The position numbers were made by a program, and so were the translations under genes. DNA of 64,000 nt from contig JAACJM010000061.1 of assembly GCA_013368315.1 (NCBI GenBank), forward strand, positions 124,001 through 188,000, read 5' to 3'. Source of the DNA: Tetrapyrgos nigripes (Eukaryota; Basidiomycota; Agaricomycetes; Agaricales; Campanellaceae). This document shows positions 47,371-57,729 of the stretch, piece by piece; position 1 is the stretch's first letter, and every line of letters starts with the position of its first letter. The notes beneath the pieces are model-generated. The model was not told the origin of the DNA. It saw only the letters and a list, made by a program, of their open reading frames with translations, and ran no database searches.

Positions 47371-48436
47371 CAAGGTAAGGACATTCTCAGTCTGACAAAC
47401 CCTTGCCTTTGTGAAGCACGTAGTAGCTCTGCAGCGACCAAGCAGCAACTGATACGGATGTCATTGTCGTTAGTAACAGGAAGTTGTCGATGACTCGCCA
47501 TCACCATTGGAGGTTACAAGACTTAAATGATTCAGTAAGTTGAGTGCAGGAACGAGGAAGTACAAGAAATCAATATCTGAATTGTAATCAAGAAAGTTGT
47601 ACCTGTCGACGACGTTCACAATGAGTGCTGGGCCTGGAGCGCCTTGTAGTTGTAGTGCCCGCAGTCGATGACTGTGAAGCGAGCGCCAAGAGGTGATGTG
47701 TCACGGTCACGGGACTGATTTTAATCGGAGCTGGAAAATTTTCATGATCAAATCGACGCGAAAACGTTGGTTTCTCGCACCCTTTCTTTCCTCAACGACA
47801 TCGTTACTCAGCGTTTCTTTTGCCCTCCACCTCTATCTCGTCCGCTATACTGCACGTTCTGGGGCTGCATCAAGTCTCTTCGTCAATCATTGTTGATCCT
47901 CAAGGGAAGTATGGAATGGAATGATTGAGGTTGTCTGCCGGTGTCCATCTTCATGGTGAGTCGTCACATCTCAATTTGTCCGCATCTTTAGCTGACCTGC
48001 TATGTGTTCTTGCAGTATTTCATCTCTTTATAGCCCAGGTGTGTCATTCATCCTCATCTCTGTCCAGTTTATGACTGACGCTGTCCCCTCTCAAGCTCTA
48101 GTTGTCATCTCGGGTTCTATCATTGTATCTAGGTTCGTATTTTTTCGCTTTTGTGTTGTTCACTACTGAAACATGTTCTTCCCTTAGCCTTTTGTCTATA
48201 GGAGCTGCATGACTGTGATTGGATGTCGGAATGTAGGAAGGTTGTGAGCGGTATTAGGCTTGACAGCAGGTTAGTCAGTGGCTTGGTGTTCTGGAGGCAT
48301 TCGGTTGATACATAGATGTTATGTTATGTACGTAGTCTACTGCTGAATATATTTTTTTATCCCTCCTTCGCTTTAGTATTGAGTGAGCAACAACAATGGC
48401 AATGCCGACGACGAAGGAACAGCAGTGGTGCATAGA

Positions 48437-48598
48437 TCAGGTATGGCTGTGGGTATGGCTGTGGGTATGGATGTGTATGGAATACCCTCATACCAGTTCC
48501 ATACGCATGTATGGGATTTATGTACCCCCCCCTCTGCTCCATACACGTATAATTTGGTATGGGAGGTATGGTCCCATACCTTCCATACCCGTTGAGAA
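48437..48598. repeat. GGTATGG/CCATACC cluster 2
   Basis: Three GGTATGGCTGT/GGGTATGGAT units on the left face CCCATACCTTCCATACCC on the right. The ends can pair as inverted repeats about 160 bp apart, suggesting a small foldback element. Confidence 0.6.
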
Positions 48599-48964
48599 TT
48601 TGCTGATGTGCACCCAATTGTCGTCAGCCAAGTTATATGATCATGACGGTCAGGGTTAAGTGCATTCATCAGACGGTGTCTTTCAAGCGCAATATTGTAG
48701 CGACAGCGACATCTTTGTTGAAATGGAGAAGGAATTTGCAGTGGTGTTAACCTTGTGCTGTTGTGCGTGGAAATTCTTCTTAACTTTGAATGTAGATTGG
48801 CTCACAAAGCTCCAGTCCTGTAGGATAATGCAACACCATTCGCCTGCAAGTCTTTCATCTCCTACAGCTGGTTGTACGGCACGTGCACTCTGGTACTGTC
48901 AGGCATGAGCTTCCGTCCTTATCTACAGATGGAGCTAGACCAACGGCTTCGAAGTTTTTGCTAC

Positions 48965-49115
48965 TGCCTGACGTCACGGTCACAACTTTGACAAAACCGT
49001 CCAAACCTTCAAAGCATCATAGGATGCTCAAATCCTGTGCATTTCTCCCCAGATTCCTGGTACTGCTCCCTGCATATGGTATGCTTCTCTGCTTCGCTGA
49101 GCTATCTTGATGACA
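48965..49115 (-). repeat. Remnant family copy 2
   Basis: It shares GACGTCAC, CAAACCTTCAAAGCAT, TTCTCCCCAGATTCCTGGT and GCTGAGCTATCTTGATGA with copy 3. The minus-strand reading contains a stop (LSIL*CFEGLDG), so it is decayed. Confidence 0.6.
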
Positions 49116-49427
49116 TGAACTTCGGCCAAAGTTTTCTCTTTTTTTTCTTTCTGTCACAATTGCGAGCTCCTCGACATCTCTTGCTTTCAAAAGTTCTCCG
49201 AGGTACAGACATCTACAGTATATCCTTCCTGATTGTCAAACGTTGACTTCATGGGTCGCTTATCGCCTATTGTATTGGACATGCAAATACTTTAACGTGA
49301 ACTAAGCATATAAATGCTAAGACAATTGATCAAGATAATTCTGTACCATCCTTGTATATTGAGTAGCTAAGTGCCGATCTAGAAAAGTCTTCATGCCGCC
49401 GTGTATTGTGGAGGTGCTCCTTTTCTA

Positions 49428-52400
49428 CTAGCCGAAGTCCTCTCCACTACCCTGTCTCCTAAACATCCTCCATCCACTGTCCAGATGAATCACCGGTCCT
49501 GGTTCCCCAGCTTCATCCATCTCATATTCCACTTCCGACCTCTGCGCCTGCATACCCGACCTCTCAGACAAAGCTTTATTTCTCCTAAATGAGTCTTGTA
49601 ATCGTCTGGTAGAATCTTCAACTTGAAACGGCACTACAACATGTCTCCAATCCATGTCTCCCTGTTTTTCCTGCTCTTGCCGACGCCTCTTAACACAGAA
49701 AAATACCGCGCATGCAACCAAGACAAAGAAGACGAAACCACCAACAGTGCCGCCAATGATTCTACCTTTCGGGAGCGTTACAGACGATGAGGGAAAGCCA
49801 GCATCAGGCGATGATGAGGATGGGGTCGGTATGGGTGTCGATGTCAATGTGGAATTTGACAATGCAGCTCTCTCTTCCCCAGTCAGAGAGGCCAGAGTAA
49901 AATACTCGAGAACGAGAGGACTATTAGTACCAGTACCACTATGGGTGATCACGATCTTGTGCTCTTTTGCCGCAGATAATCCTGAAAGATTGAGAAATTG
50001 TTGATAGTAAAAGTCGCTTCCAACATTAATACTTTGGCGGAACGAGAGTGAATGCCTCAGCTGGAGACTGATCATCTAGTTGATACTGGGCAATCAACGA
50101 GGTGTTGCGGCTCACTCCTAGGACGCCAAGATCACCATATAACTGGATACCAGTTCCTGGTTGAAATGCAAAGTATTTCACAGTAAGTCTTAGGAAGGAC
50201 AACGTCACAACGACTTTGGACAATGATTTAAATAGTATGTCTGTGGACTCACCATTGAAGGTAACGGTGACTGATGCACCAGGAGTTTTAGTGAAAACTG
50301 CATTTAGCGTTGGATCCACCGACCACCCGTCACTAAAAACAACTTGCTGCGAGTCGTCAAGTAACGTCCCGAAGGGATTTCCTATCCTGATTACATCTCT
50401 ACCACCATCACCTTCGGTACTGGTAAAATTGCGGACACCCCTTGCAGACACCTTGCAGGGTTGCAGACACCCTGCAGATAGGATTGTAGATACTGTATAA
50501 GACTGTATCTCCTATGCCAAGTGTATATCTTACCTCAGAGACACTTTCAAGGTCTTGTATCTGTTGTCCACAGAGTGTAAAAATCTTCAAAAAAGTGGGA
50601 TAAGCACAGCCACACTTTTTTTTTCTGATGTTTCCACAGATAATCTCTCTACAGGATACCAAGAGAAGATTTCTACATCCTCATGAGTCAATATCATTGT
50701 AAAATTGCAATGAAGACACTCAAAATTTCATACATCTCAAGTGCTTTGAGATGCTTGCTGCCAGCATCTGCACTTGTCAACTTTGAATATCAACTAATTG
50801 GTGGTATTAGGACATGTCTTAGCATGTTTATGGAAGATACACATTGTAATAACTTCAAGGTAATTTGGTACTCATTGTACTTTTAACATTTGGACTTGTC
50901 AACTTTGAATATCAAACAATTGATGGTATTAGGGTCATGTCTTAGCATGTTTCTACAAGATAAGACATTGTAATAGCTTCAAGATCATTTGTACTCATTG
51001 TAATTTTGCTGTGCACTTGTCTGCAAGGTGTCCACAGGGTGTCCGCAAGGTCAGACACCTTGCAGACACCTTGTGGACACCTTGTGGACACCTTGTGGAC
51101 GCCCTGTAGACAACCTGAGGAGTGCCAGTTACAATACTGATGCATTCCAGGGCTGTCCACAGAGTGTAAACATTTTCAAAAAAGTGGGATAAGCACAGCC
51201 ACAAATTATTTTTTTGTTTTTTTGGATATGTTTCCATAGATAATCTCTATAGGATACCAAGAGAAGATTCCTACACCCTCATGAGTCAATCTCTCTGTGA
51301 AATTGCAACACTGAAGATACTCAAAATGTTTCTCACGCATCTCAAGTGCTTTGAGATGCTTGCTGCCAGTATTTGCACTTGTCAACTTTGAATGTCAAAA
51401 AATTGATGGTATTGGGGTCATATCTTAGCATGTTTCTACAAGGTAATACATTGTAATAGCTTCATAAAACTTTGTACTCATTATAATTTCTAGGAATAGC
51501 CAATTCCTGTAAAGAGACTATTTTCTCCATTCTTATTATTCATAGCAGGTGGTAGGAGTGTTGTACTATCCCATAAACTAAGAGAGACAATGGTTTGGAC
51601 AAGAAATAAGTCCATAGCAGTAAAAATATGGGTGTCCGCAGGGTGTCCGCAAGGTGTCCGCAAGGGGTGTCCGCAAATTTCTCATACCCGCATCACCTTG
51701 ACTGACATCACCACCACCACTGCTGCCGACACCCTCATCTCTTTCATTCCCCTCCTCCTGGTGTGCAACGGATTCTAATCCGGACTGGTATATGAGAACA
51801 TAATCCAGAAAAAAGCTCGCATTGACAATATTATCCATCTTGATTTTCAAGCTGTGTGGGCCAGTAGATTCCAATATCTCTCTTCCACAAATAAAATCAT
51901 TGTTACCCCCCAGGCTGGTTCCTTGATCTATAGACTCGGGAGGAGACCAGGAGATCGAATCACCTGCTTCCAAGTCGGATAAGGAATCAAGTCCGTCTAA
52001 AAAACAATTGATCCGTCCCTTGGAAGAGGCTCCCGTTAAGAAACTTCCGTATACAGCGTATCCTGTACCTATAGAACGTATGTTAGAACATCATGAGCAC
52101 CATTATGTACTTATCAAGGAGGAATTAAGTAAACAAGTGTGCCAAAAAGAATCCGAAGACGAACACACGGATAAGGCGAGGACAACTTCAAGAAGGTCGA
52201 GGTCAAGCAGCCGCGGCACTCACCATTAAACCCAAATATAACCATCGAATCATTATCCCTCGTTTTATGAACCGTATTATTCCACACCTTTCCACTCCAG
52301 CTGCTGCTGATATCATTGAGGGCATTCGAATCCTGATTCGAGTTGCCTTGACGTTGTGGTGTGTCTCCTGTGGTCAACTCCCACTGTCCGGAATAATCAA

Positions 52401-52470
52401 GGCGATTGTCGGTATCGTCGATGTAAATCCAGTTTCCCCCAGCGCCTATCCCAGACTGATTCTGAGCCAT
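49428..52470 (-). pseudogene. Single-pass surface protein with two lectin-like modules, interrupted by a DNA element
   Basis: The gene belongs to a common Agaricomycete family of secreted single-TM proteins of unknown role. Module 1 has WIYIDDTDNRLDYSGQWEL, then FNG|TGYAVYGSFLTGASSKGR after an intron. Module 2 has VFSDGWSVDPTLNAVFTK, then FNG|TGIQLYGDLGVLGVSR after another intron. A Ser/Pro stalk, one TM (GGTVGGFVFFVLVACAVFFC), a basic stop-transfer (KRRRQEQEK) and a cytoplasmic tail with VIHLDSGWRMF follow. The lesions are a 1.24-kb element (50431-51674) inside the exon joining the modules (DAGMR|NFTSTEG) and a one-base frameshift at about 50035 (LVPPK versus SINVGSDFYYQQF). The signal peptide is also degraded: the frame upstream of the first ATG (52470) reads like one (FLLPELVPSAITASLF) but has no ATG. 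Confidence 0.8.
50431..51674. mobile_element. 1.24-kb terminal-inverted-repeat element, non-autonomous
   Basis: The left end is GCGGACACCCCTTGCAGACA; the right end read inward is GCGGACACCCCTTGCGGACA. The similarity continues as further GGACACC(C/T)TGC units. AAATT is duplicated on both sides (50426-50430 and 51675-51679), and removing the element plus one copy restores the host reading frame. Inside, about 340 bp is repeated directly (about 50565-50885 and 51150-51490, with a partial third copy at 50893-51005). A second cluster of GGTGTCC/GGACACC motifs lies at 51020-51115. No transposase ORF is seen. The superfamily is unassigned. Confidence 0.85.
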
Positions 52471-53305
52471 TGAGAAGAGTGAAGCTGTGATGGCACTGGG
52501 CACGAGCTCAGGTAGCAGAAAAGGGCGCTGCTATGTAGACTCGGGTGGAAGACCCTGGAAGATTTGGGGGTCTGAGTGAAGGAGAAGGTGCAGGTACGTG
52601 CACCTTGTCATTCCTTATGTTACGACTTCTGCAGAGTGTGACCTGAGTGTCCAGGGCGCATCAAAACACACCCTCAAAACAAAGGAGCTCGACATGGCGG
52701 GCTTGGCATCTATAGGCGATGACAGATGTAAGCACTCGAGCTCCTCCGAAAGCGGGGCGCTGGGATATCCGCCCCTGGTTGTGATGTTTTGAATAGAACA
52801 TTATGCGTTAGCACTTGAATATCGAAAAAACAATAATCAAACCGTAATCCTTGATCGAAAACGTCGAGAATCATCTACTCTAAGCCTGAGCTTGTACATC
52901 TCCATCTTCACAGTACTTTATCTTGAAGCCAAAAACTCAATTTGCATGGTACTAGGCGCAGCCGACGACGCTGTTATGGTTCCTAGAGGCAATGAAGTAG
53001 ACATTGATTGATAGAGAGATCCTCACATACCTATATGCTATATGCTCAGGATCAAGTGGTACCGGTATGTCTCATTCTGATCAGTCCGAGTCGTGTGGTA
53101 GATTAGTCGGACTGTGTAAGTATGCACGAACATCATAGCATACTACGTGTGCGACGCATGTATTGTTTAGTCCGAGCCTCGAGGTAGGCGAAGTCGAGGG
53201 GAAGTTGACTCCTCGTTATGCAACGTACTCGAAGTACTACCACAAGAACATGAAATGGTAAAGATTAGTCCAAATCTCTAGCAATGAAGCCGCTATCCTC
53301 ACCAA
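52471..53305. other. Intergenic, decayed sequence
   Basis: No gene is recognised. Between 53060 and 53180 the motif AGTCCGA or its complement occurs three times (CAGTCCGAGTCG, TAGTCGGACTG, TAGTCCGAGCC). This may be a foldback remnant. Confidence 0.4.
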
Positions 53306-53470
53306 ATGCAGCCACCTCGTCATGACTCTGTTGCAGCTACCACGGCGGTATCGGTCTCATCCCCTGGGCACCCAACGCAGGTGGTCATCTTACACGTCCT
53401 CTTGAAGAAGAAACAATGCGCCCAGCAATTTTCAAAGGAATGTGTTGCTATCCTGATGCTACCGAATCCG
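53306..53470 (+). pseudogene. Aldo-keto reductase fragment (copy 3)
   Basis: About 165 bp match the AKR exon coding [26 protein letters not shown], closest to copy 2 (shared loss-free match of GGCACCAAACGCAGG-type sequence). It is preceded by a few bases matching TKCSHLV from an upstream exon (53300-53325). Two separate exon pieces are therefore fused. It ends abruptly where the HET copy begins. Confidence 0.75.
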
Positions 53471-53480
53471 CTCTCGTGCC

Positions 53481-54200
53481 ATGGTGTTTTTAGTAGAAAA
53501 ACATTGGAAGGAGATTGGTACCAAATGGAGTTTGCGCGATGCTATCCTACGATCAATTTTATCCCTGTCCCTGTACTGGATGATGGAGATATGTATCGAG
53601 AGCATCAATATAGCGAAGAAATTGTTCTGGGCTGCATGCAGACAACAAGGCCGGAAGATCAAGCATATTGTTTGATGGGGATTTTTGGAGTTAGTATGCC
53701 ACCGCTGTACTTATGGGGAGGGAGATGCAAAGGCGTTCATGCGCGGCAGAGGAGATATGGAATTCCTATCTTGAATCGGGCACCAGGGAAGAGACCAGAC
53801 TCAGATGTGGTGCGTCCGCATCAGTAATACGCAGGAGGAACACCTTCCATAGCGACAGGTTAATGGTCTCTGTTGAGAAGAAAACGACTTTGCAGTTGGG
53901 GTCGCATATGGTGCGCTTGAAGTGCGAAAAGGCCTGAACGCCGGCGGAGATCTATGAGCGTGTTTTTCACTTGAAGACGAGGTTGTGGTATAGTATCAGT
54001 ACTTACTGGTATCGTAGATGGTAGGCTTGAGCCAGTCACTTCTGCAAAGTTTAATGAAAGTCGATCAAAACCGCTTGGGCTAGGCTGACACTTTTAATCG
54101 ACTGTCATCAAAGTGTTACGCAGTGCGGGTGGTTCGAGTCTACGTAGATGGTTTGACGATAGAAAAGAGGCGTGAGAAAGCGAATGTCATGCTCGAAAAG
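53481..54200 (+). pseudogene. Internally deleted copy of the HET gene and its 3' flank
   Basis: It begins at VVFL.KHWEEIGTKWSLRDAI of the HET gene at 3556-5682 and continues past TTRPEDQAYCLMGIFGVSMP. It then jumps from the end of the HET domain to the last ~85 codons (IWNSYLESG..ETRLRCGAS and TTLQLGSH.VRLKCEKA), so several hundred codons are missing. The match goes on beyond the HET stop into its 3' flank (GAGGTTGTGG and GTGAGAAAGCGAA, equivalent to 3475-3560), showing a DNA-level duplication. Orientation relative to the source is opposite in the window. Several frame changes are present. Confidence 0.85.
54022..54142. mobile_element. 121-bp MITE with 13-bp inverted ends and 9-bp target duplication
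   Basis: The left end is TAGGCTTGAGCCA; the right end read inward is TAGACTCGAACCA (10 of 13 match). CGTAGATGG lies directly on both sides (54013-54021 and 54143-54151). The paralogous, element-free site in the 3' flank of the intact HET gene (complement of about 3505-3522) reads CGTAGAT once. The size and TAG ends suggest a hAT- or MULE-derived MITE. Confidence 0.8.
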
Positions 54201-54466
54201 TCTTTGAACACCTGTACAGAACCACCGTCGGCCTCTCGTCTTATTATTGCTCAGTTTTCGAGTCATCTTCAAAAAGAACAATTCGTTTCGTTCGGCAGTC
54301 ATCTCGATTCAATATGGGTGACGCGTCTTCTTCGCGGCAAGTTGCAACAGCAAGGCTACAACACAAACACTGAGACTCAGCCAAGGACAGTCTCGGTATA
54401 AAACTGACGTATCGCTGAAGAAAAACATACACTGAACAACCCGCAATTACTACTACTACTACTACT

Positions 54467-55796
54467 ATGTCGAGCACTCAAGTGGAATACATCCGCCTCG
54501 GAAAGTCTGGCCTTAGAGTCTCCGTGCCCATTGTGCGTTCTCATCGGTTTATCTCTCCATGTCTTTGTACTCACTGAATTCACTATCGCAACTACAGGTC
54601 GGTGCAATGAGTATGGGTTCGCCGAAATGGCTTGTGAGTATCTCACAGTCCAACGACCTTTCGAAAACTAAAGGGTTTGCAGGATTGGGTTCTAGACGAA
54701 GAAAAGTCCATCGAGGTACTCAAAGCTGCCTGGGATCGTGGAATAAACACCATTGATACTGCCAAAGCCTCCTCTAATGGCAAGTCAGAGAGGGTTATTG
54801 CCTAGTTTATTGAAAAGGTGCGAAACAACGCTATTCGACCTGCTAGGCTCGTTAACTAATGACTTCAATCTCGTAGTACCAAATCCCTCGCAATGAAATC
54901 ATCATCCTCACCAAATGCAGCCACCTCGTCCATAAAGATGTTAGCGTCATGACTCCCGACTTTCCCGAACTGAGAAACACACGAATACGTCAACCAATCC
55001 GGTCTTTCTCGAGCAGCTATCTTCAACGCTGTTGATGCTTCACTCAAGAGGTTCAACATGACCTACATCGACCTCCTACAAATTCACCGTCTCGATCACG
55101 ACGACGAACCCGAGGAAATAATGAAGGCCTTGCATGACCTAGTGCAAAGCGGGAAAGTGAGATACATCGGCGCCAGTTCGATGAGATGCTGGCAATTTGC
55201 GTTGCTGAACCAGGTCGCGGAGAGGAATCGTTGGACTAAGTTTGTCAGTATGCAGAACGAGTATTCATTGCTGTATAGAGAGGAGGTGGGTTACCTACCT
55301 ATCGCCAATACTCTTCGTGTTGGCTAACTGTCTGGGTAGGAACGCGAAATGAATGCGTACTGCAACTACCATGGCATCGGTATCATTCCCTGGGTACCAA
55401 ACGCAGCTGGCCTCCTCACGCGTCCTCTCGATGAAAAAACAGCACGCTCAGAATTTGCCAAAGGAACACGCTACTACCCGGAGCCTACGGAAGCCGAAGC
55501 AGACAGTCATCATCATGTGTGTACAAGAAGTCGCAGCGAAACATGGAAAAAGCATGGCTCAGATTGCGTCTGCTTGGGTCAACGCCAAAGTCACTAGTCT
55601 AGTTATGGGATTGTCGAGCGAGAAGAGAGTGGAGGAGGCTGTTGGGATTAATGGAGTAAACTTGACAGAGAATGAGATGAAGTATCTGGAGGAACCGTGA
55701 GTGCACATGGGTCTTAATTGCTTTTCAAGGTTTACTGACTGTTTTTTCCTTTCGCTTGGCAGTTATGAACCCAGACTCGTTAAAGGGCATGCTTGA
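54467..55796 (+). pseudogene. Aldo-keto reductase, copy 4 (dead)
   Basis: The start is at 54467 ([20 protein letters not shown]), preceded by an ACT microsatellite (about 54447-54466) and TATAAAAC at 54397. Lesions relative to copies 1 and 5 are: TAG in place of AAG in VIA*FIEK; a frameshift at ELRNT|EYVNQ, where bases are missing; DTAKASSNG in place of DTANVYSNG, losing the catalytic Tyr; and an indel near EAEADSHHH, where the frame shifts before [10 protein letters not shown]. The end is LVKGHA. The last third is nearly identical to copy 5. Its 3' flank is joined directly to a copied piece of the ATP synthase subunit K gene. Confidence 0.88.
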
Positions 55797-55834
55797 ATGA
55801 GATGGAATGGTAGACGCTGCGTTGTCATGTACAT

Positions 55835-56384
55835 AGTTTTTCTAGTAATGGCAGGATTGCTGACTCACTTGCAATGCGGTTTATTTTTTAGGTTGGAAAA
55901 CATTAGAAAGTTCATAGCAGAGGCTGAAAAGGAGGACGCTAAGCAAGTCTAGTTGAATAGACTCTGGAATTGGATGACCAGTGCCGTTGTATGGGTGTAG
56001 GTATGTGTTCTATCATAATTCCAAGAGCAAGTCCACTAAGGAAAGGCCGCTCAGATATTCTTCTATATATAAGCGCACTACCGTCCAAATCACAAAGGAA
56101 ATATTTTTAGCTCCGAGTAAAACGGCCACATTCGGATTTGCAGGAGAATTACCGTCGGCCCTCGAGACTCATTACCGCATAAGTTTGGAGTCATCTCGAG
56201 GAGGATCATTTATTCGTCTCAATCTCCTTCGTCATCGTCGTTGCACCACCGTCGGAATTTGAGAACCTCGGGTCCCCTGACTTTTCGGAGGGCCTTAGTA
56301 AAGTAGGAGAGACAGATTGCAGTATAAAAGCGAAGCACAGTGAGCAACTCCCACACCCAACATCTGAACGATCCTCAACGCACT
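55835..56384 (+). repeat. Duplicated block: subunit K terminal exon plus AKR promoter
   Basis: From TTTTTCTAGTAATGGCAGG the sequence parallels 41295 onward. It includes the end of intron 3 and the last exon of the ATP synthase subunit K gene (55892-55952, same stop). It also includes the intergenic region and the AKR promoter with TTAGTAA (56295-56301) and TATAAAA (56323-56329). The left junction (CATAG|TTTTTC against TTCAG|TTTTTC) shares only AG. Confidence 0.9.
56295..56329 (+). promoter_or_regulatory. AKR-5 promoter: TTAGTAA site and TATA box
   Basis: TTAGTAA and TATAAAA are arranged as in AKR-1, with 21 bp between them. Confidence 0.5.
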
Positions 56385-57729
56385 ATGTCTAATACACCAG
56401 TGGAATACGTTCGCCTTGGAAAGTCAGGCCTCAGAGTCTCTGTGCCCATTGTGCGTGTTCTCGTTGATTTACATCTCATCGTCATCAGATTTTATCGATT
56501 TCTCGTCTCTAGGTCGGTGCACTGAGTTTTGGATCACCAAAATGGATTGTGAGTATCTCGTTTCTTGATGACCTTCTACCGATTAACACCTTTTACAGGA
56601 ATGGGTTCTAGACGAAGAAAAGTCCATCCAGGTTCTCAAAGCTGCCTGGGACCGTGGCATTAACACCTTTGATACCGCCAATGTCTACTCTAACGGAGAG
56701 TCCGAAAAGATCATTGCCAAGTTTATCGAGAAGGTGAGTAGTACCCTCGTTTGACAACTACTAGCTACGAAATAACACACATCGTCAGTACCAAATCCCA
56801 CGTAACGAAATCCTCATCCTCACCAAATGCTACGGCCTCGTCCACAAAGACATTAGTGTCCGCACCGTCAACTTCCCCGAACTGAAGAACACCCGGGAAT
56901 ACGTCAATCAGTCCGGTCTTTCTCGAGCAGCCATCTTCAACGCAGTCGAGGCCTCTCTTAAGAGACTCAACACTCCATACATCGATCTCCTCCAGATTCA
57001 TCGTTTCGATGTCAACACCGAACCAGAAGAAACCATGAAAGCTTTGCATGATTTAGTTCAAAGTGGGAAAGTCAGGTATATCGGGGCGAGTTCGATGCGG
57101 TGCTGGCAGTTTGGACTGCTGAACGAAGTTGCAGAGAAGAATGGTTGGACCAAGTTTGTTAGTATGCAGAGCGAGTATTCGTTGTTGTACCGAGAGGAGG
57201 TGAGTTGCTTGACCTTATCCCTTCTTGCGTCGATGTATGCTAACCGTATCGCCTGGTCCTCTGCTTTTTACTCTAGGAACGCGAAATGAACGCCTACTGC
57301 AACTACTACGGTATCGGTCTCATCCCCTGGGCACCTGTTGCTTCCGGTCTCCTCACTCATCCCGTCGACGAACAAACTACCCGCTCCGAGTCCAGCAAAG
57401 GACAAAGCCACTACCCGGAGCCTATAGAAGCAGACAAAGTCATCATCAAGCGTGTACAAGAAGTCGCAGCGAAACATGGAAAAAGCATGGCTCAGATCGC
57501 GTCTGCTTGGGTCAATGCCAAAGTCACTAGTCCAATTATGGGGTTGTCGAGCGAGAAGAGGGTGAAGGAGGCTGTTGGGATTAATGGGCTCAAGTTGACG
57601 GAGGATGAGATGAAGTATTTGGAGGAACCGTGAGTGCACATGGGTCTTGATTGCGTTTCCAGGTTTGCTGACCGTTTTTTCCTTTCGCTTGGCAGTTATG
57701 AACCCAGACCCGTTAGAGGGCATGCTTGA
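56385..57729 (+). CDS. Aldo-keto reductase, copy 5 (intact)
   Basis: The exon layout is that of copy 1, and all tetrad positions are kept: [25 protein letters not shown] and [11 protein letters not shown]. The first intron acceptor region reads [11 protein letters not shown]. Copy 1 has SKC at the catalytic Lys region, whereas copy 5 has TKC like the dead copies. Up to about 57400 it is almost identical to copy 1. After that ([20 protein letters not shown] onward), including the last intron and GHA end, it matches copy 4 instead. The product is therefore a chimera of two array members and appears functional. Substrate unknown. Confidence 0.9.

Larger units (their letters stand above)
46720..49427. 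other. Accessory region with diverged repeats, no intact gene
   Basis: The stretch carries two copies of a three-copy remnant family (46925-47070 and 48965-49115) and two GGTATGG-rich clusters (47236-47370 and 48437-48598). Frames between 47590 and 48360 have GT..AG-like signals, but no protein family was recognised; a spliced non-coding transcript is possible but unsupported. Confidence 0.45.

Noticed and set aside
54121..54145. GGTTCGAGTC, a tRNA T-loop or B-box-like motif
   Set aside because: It is the inverted end of the 121-bp MITE, and no cloverleaf can be drawn around it.
41872..57729. AKR array plus O-methyltransferase, OYE and SDR as a secondary-metabolite cluster
   Set aside because: No backbone enzyme (PKS, NRPS, terpene cyclase) or P450 in the window; the genes are separated by housekeeping genes.
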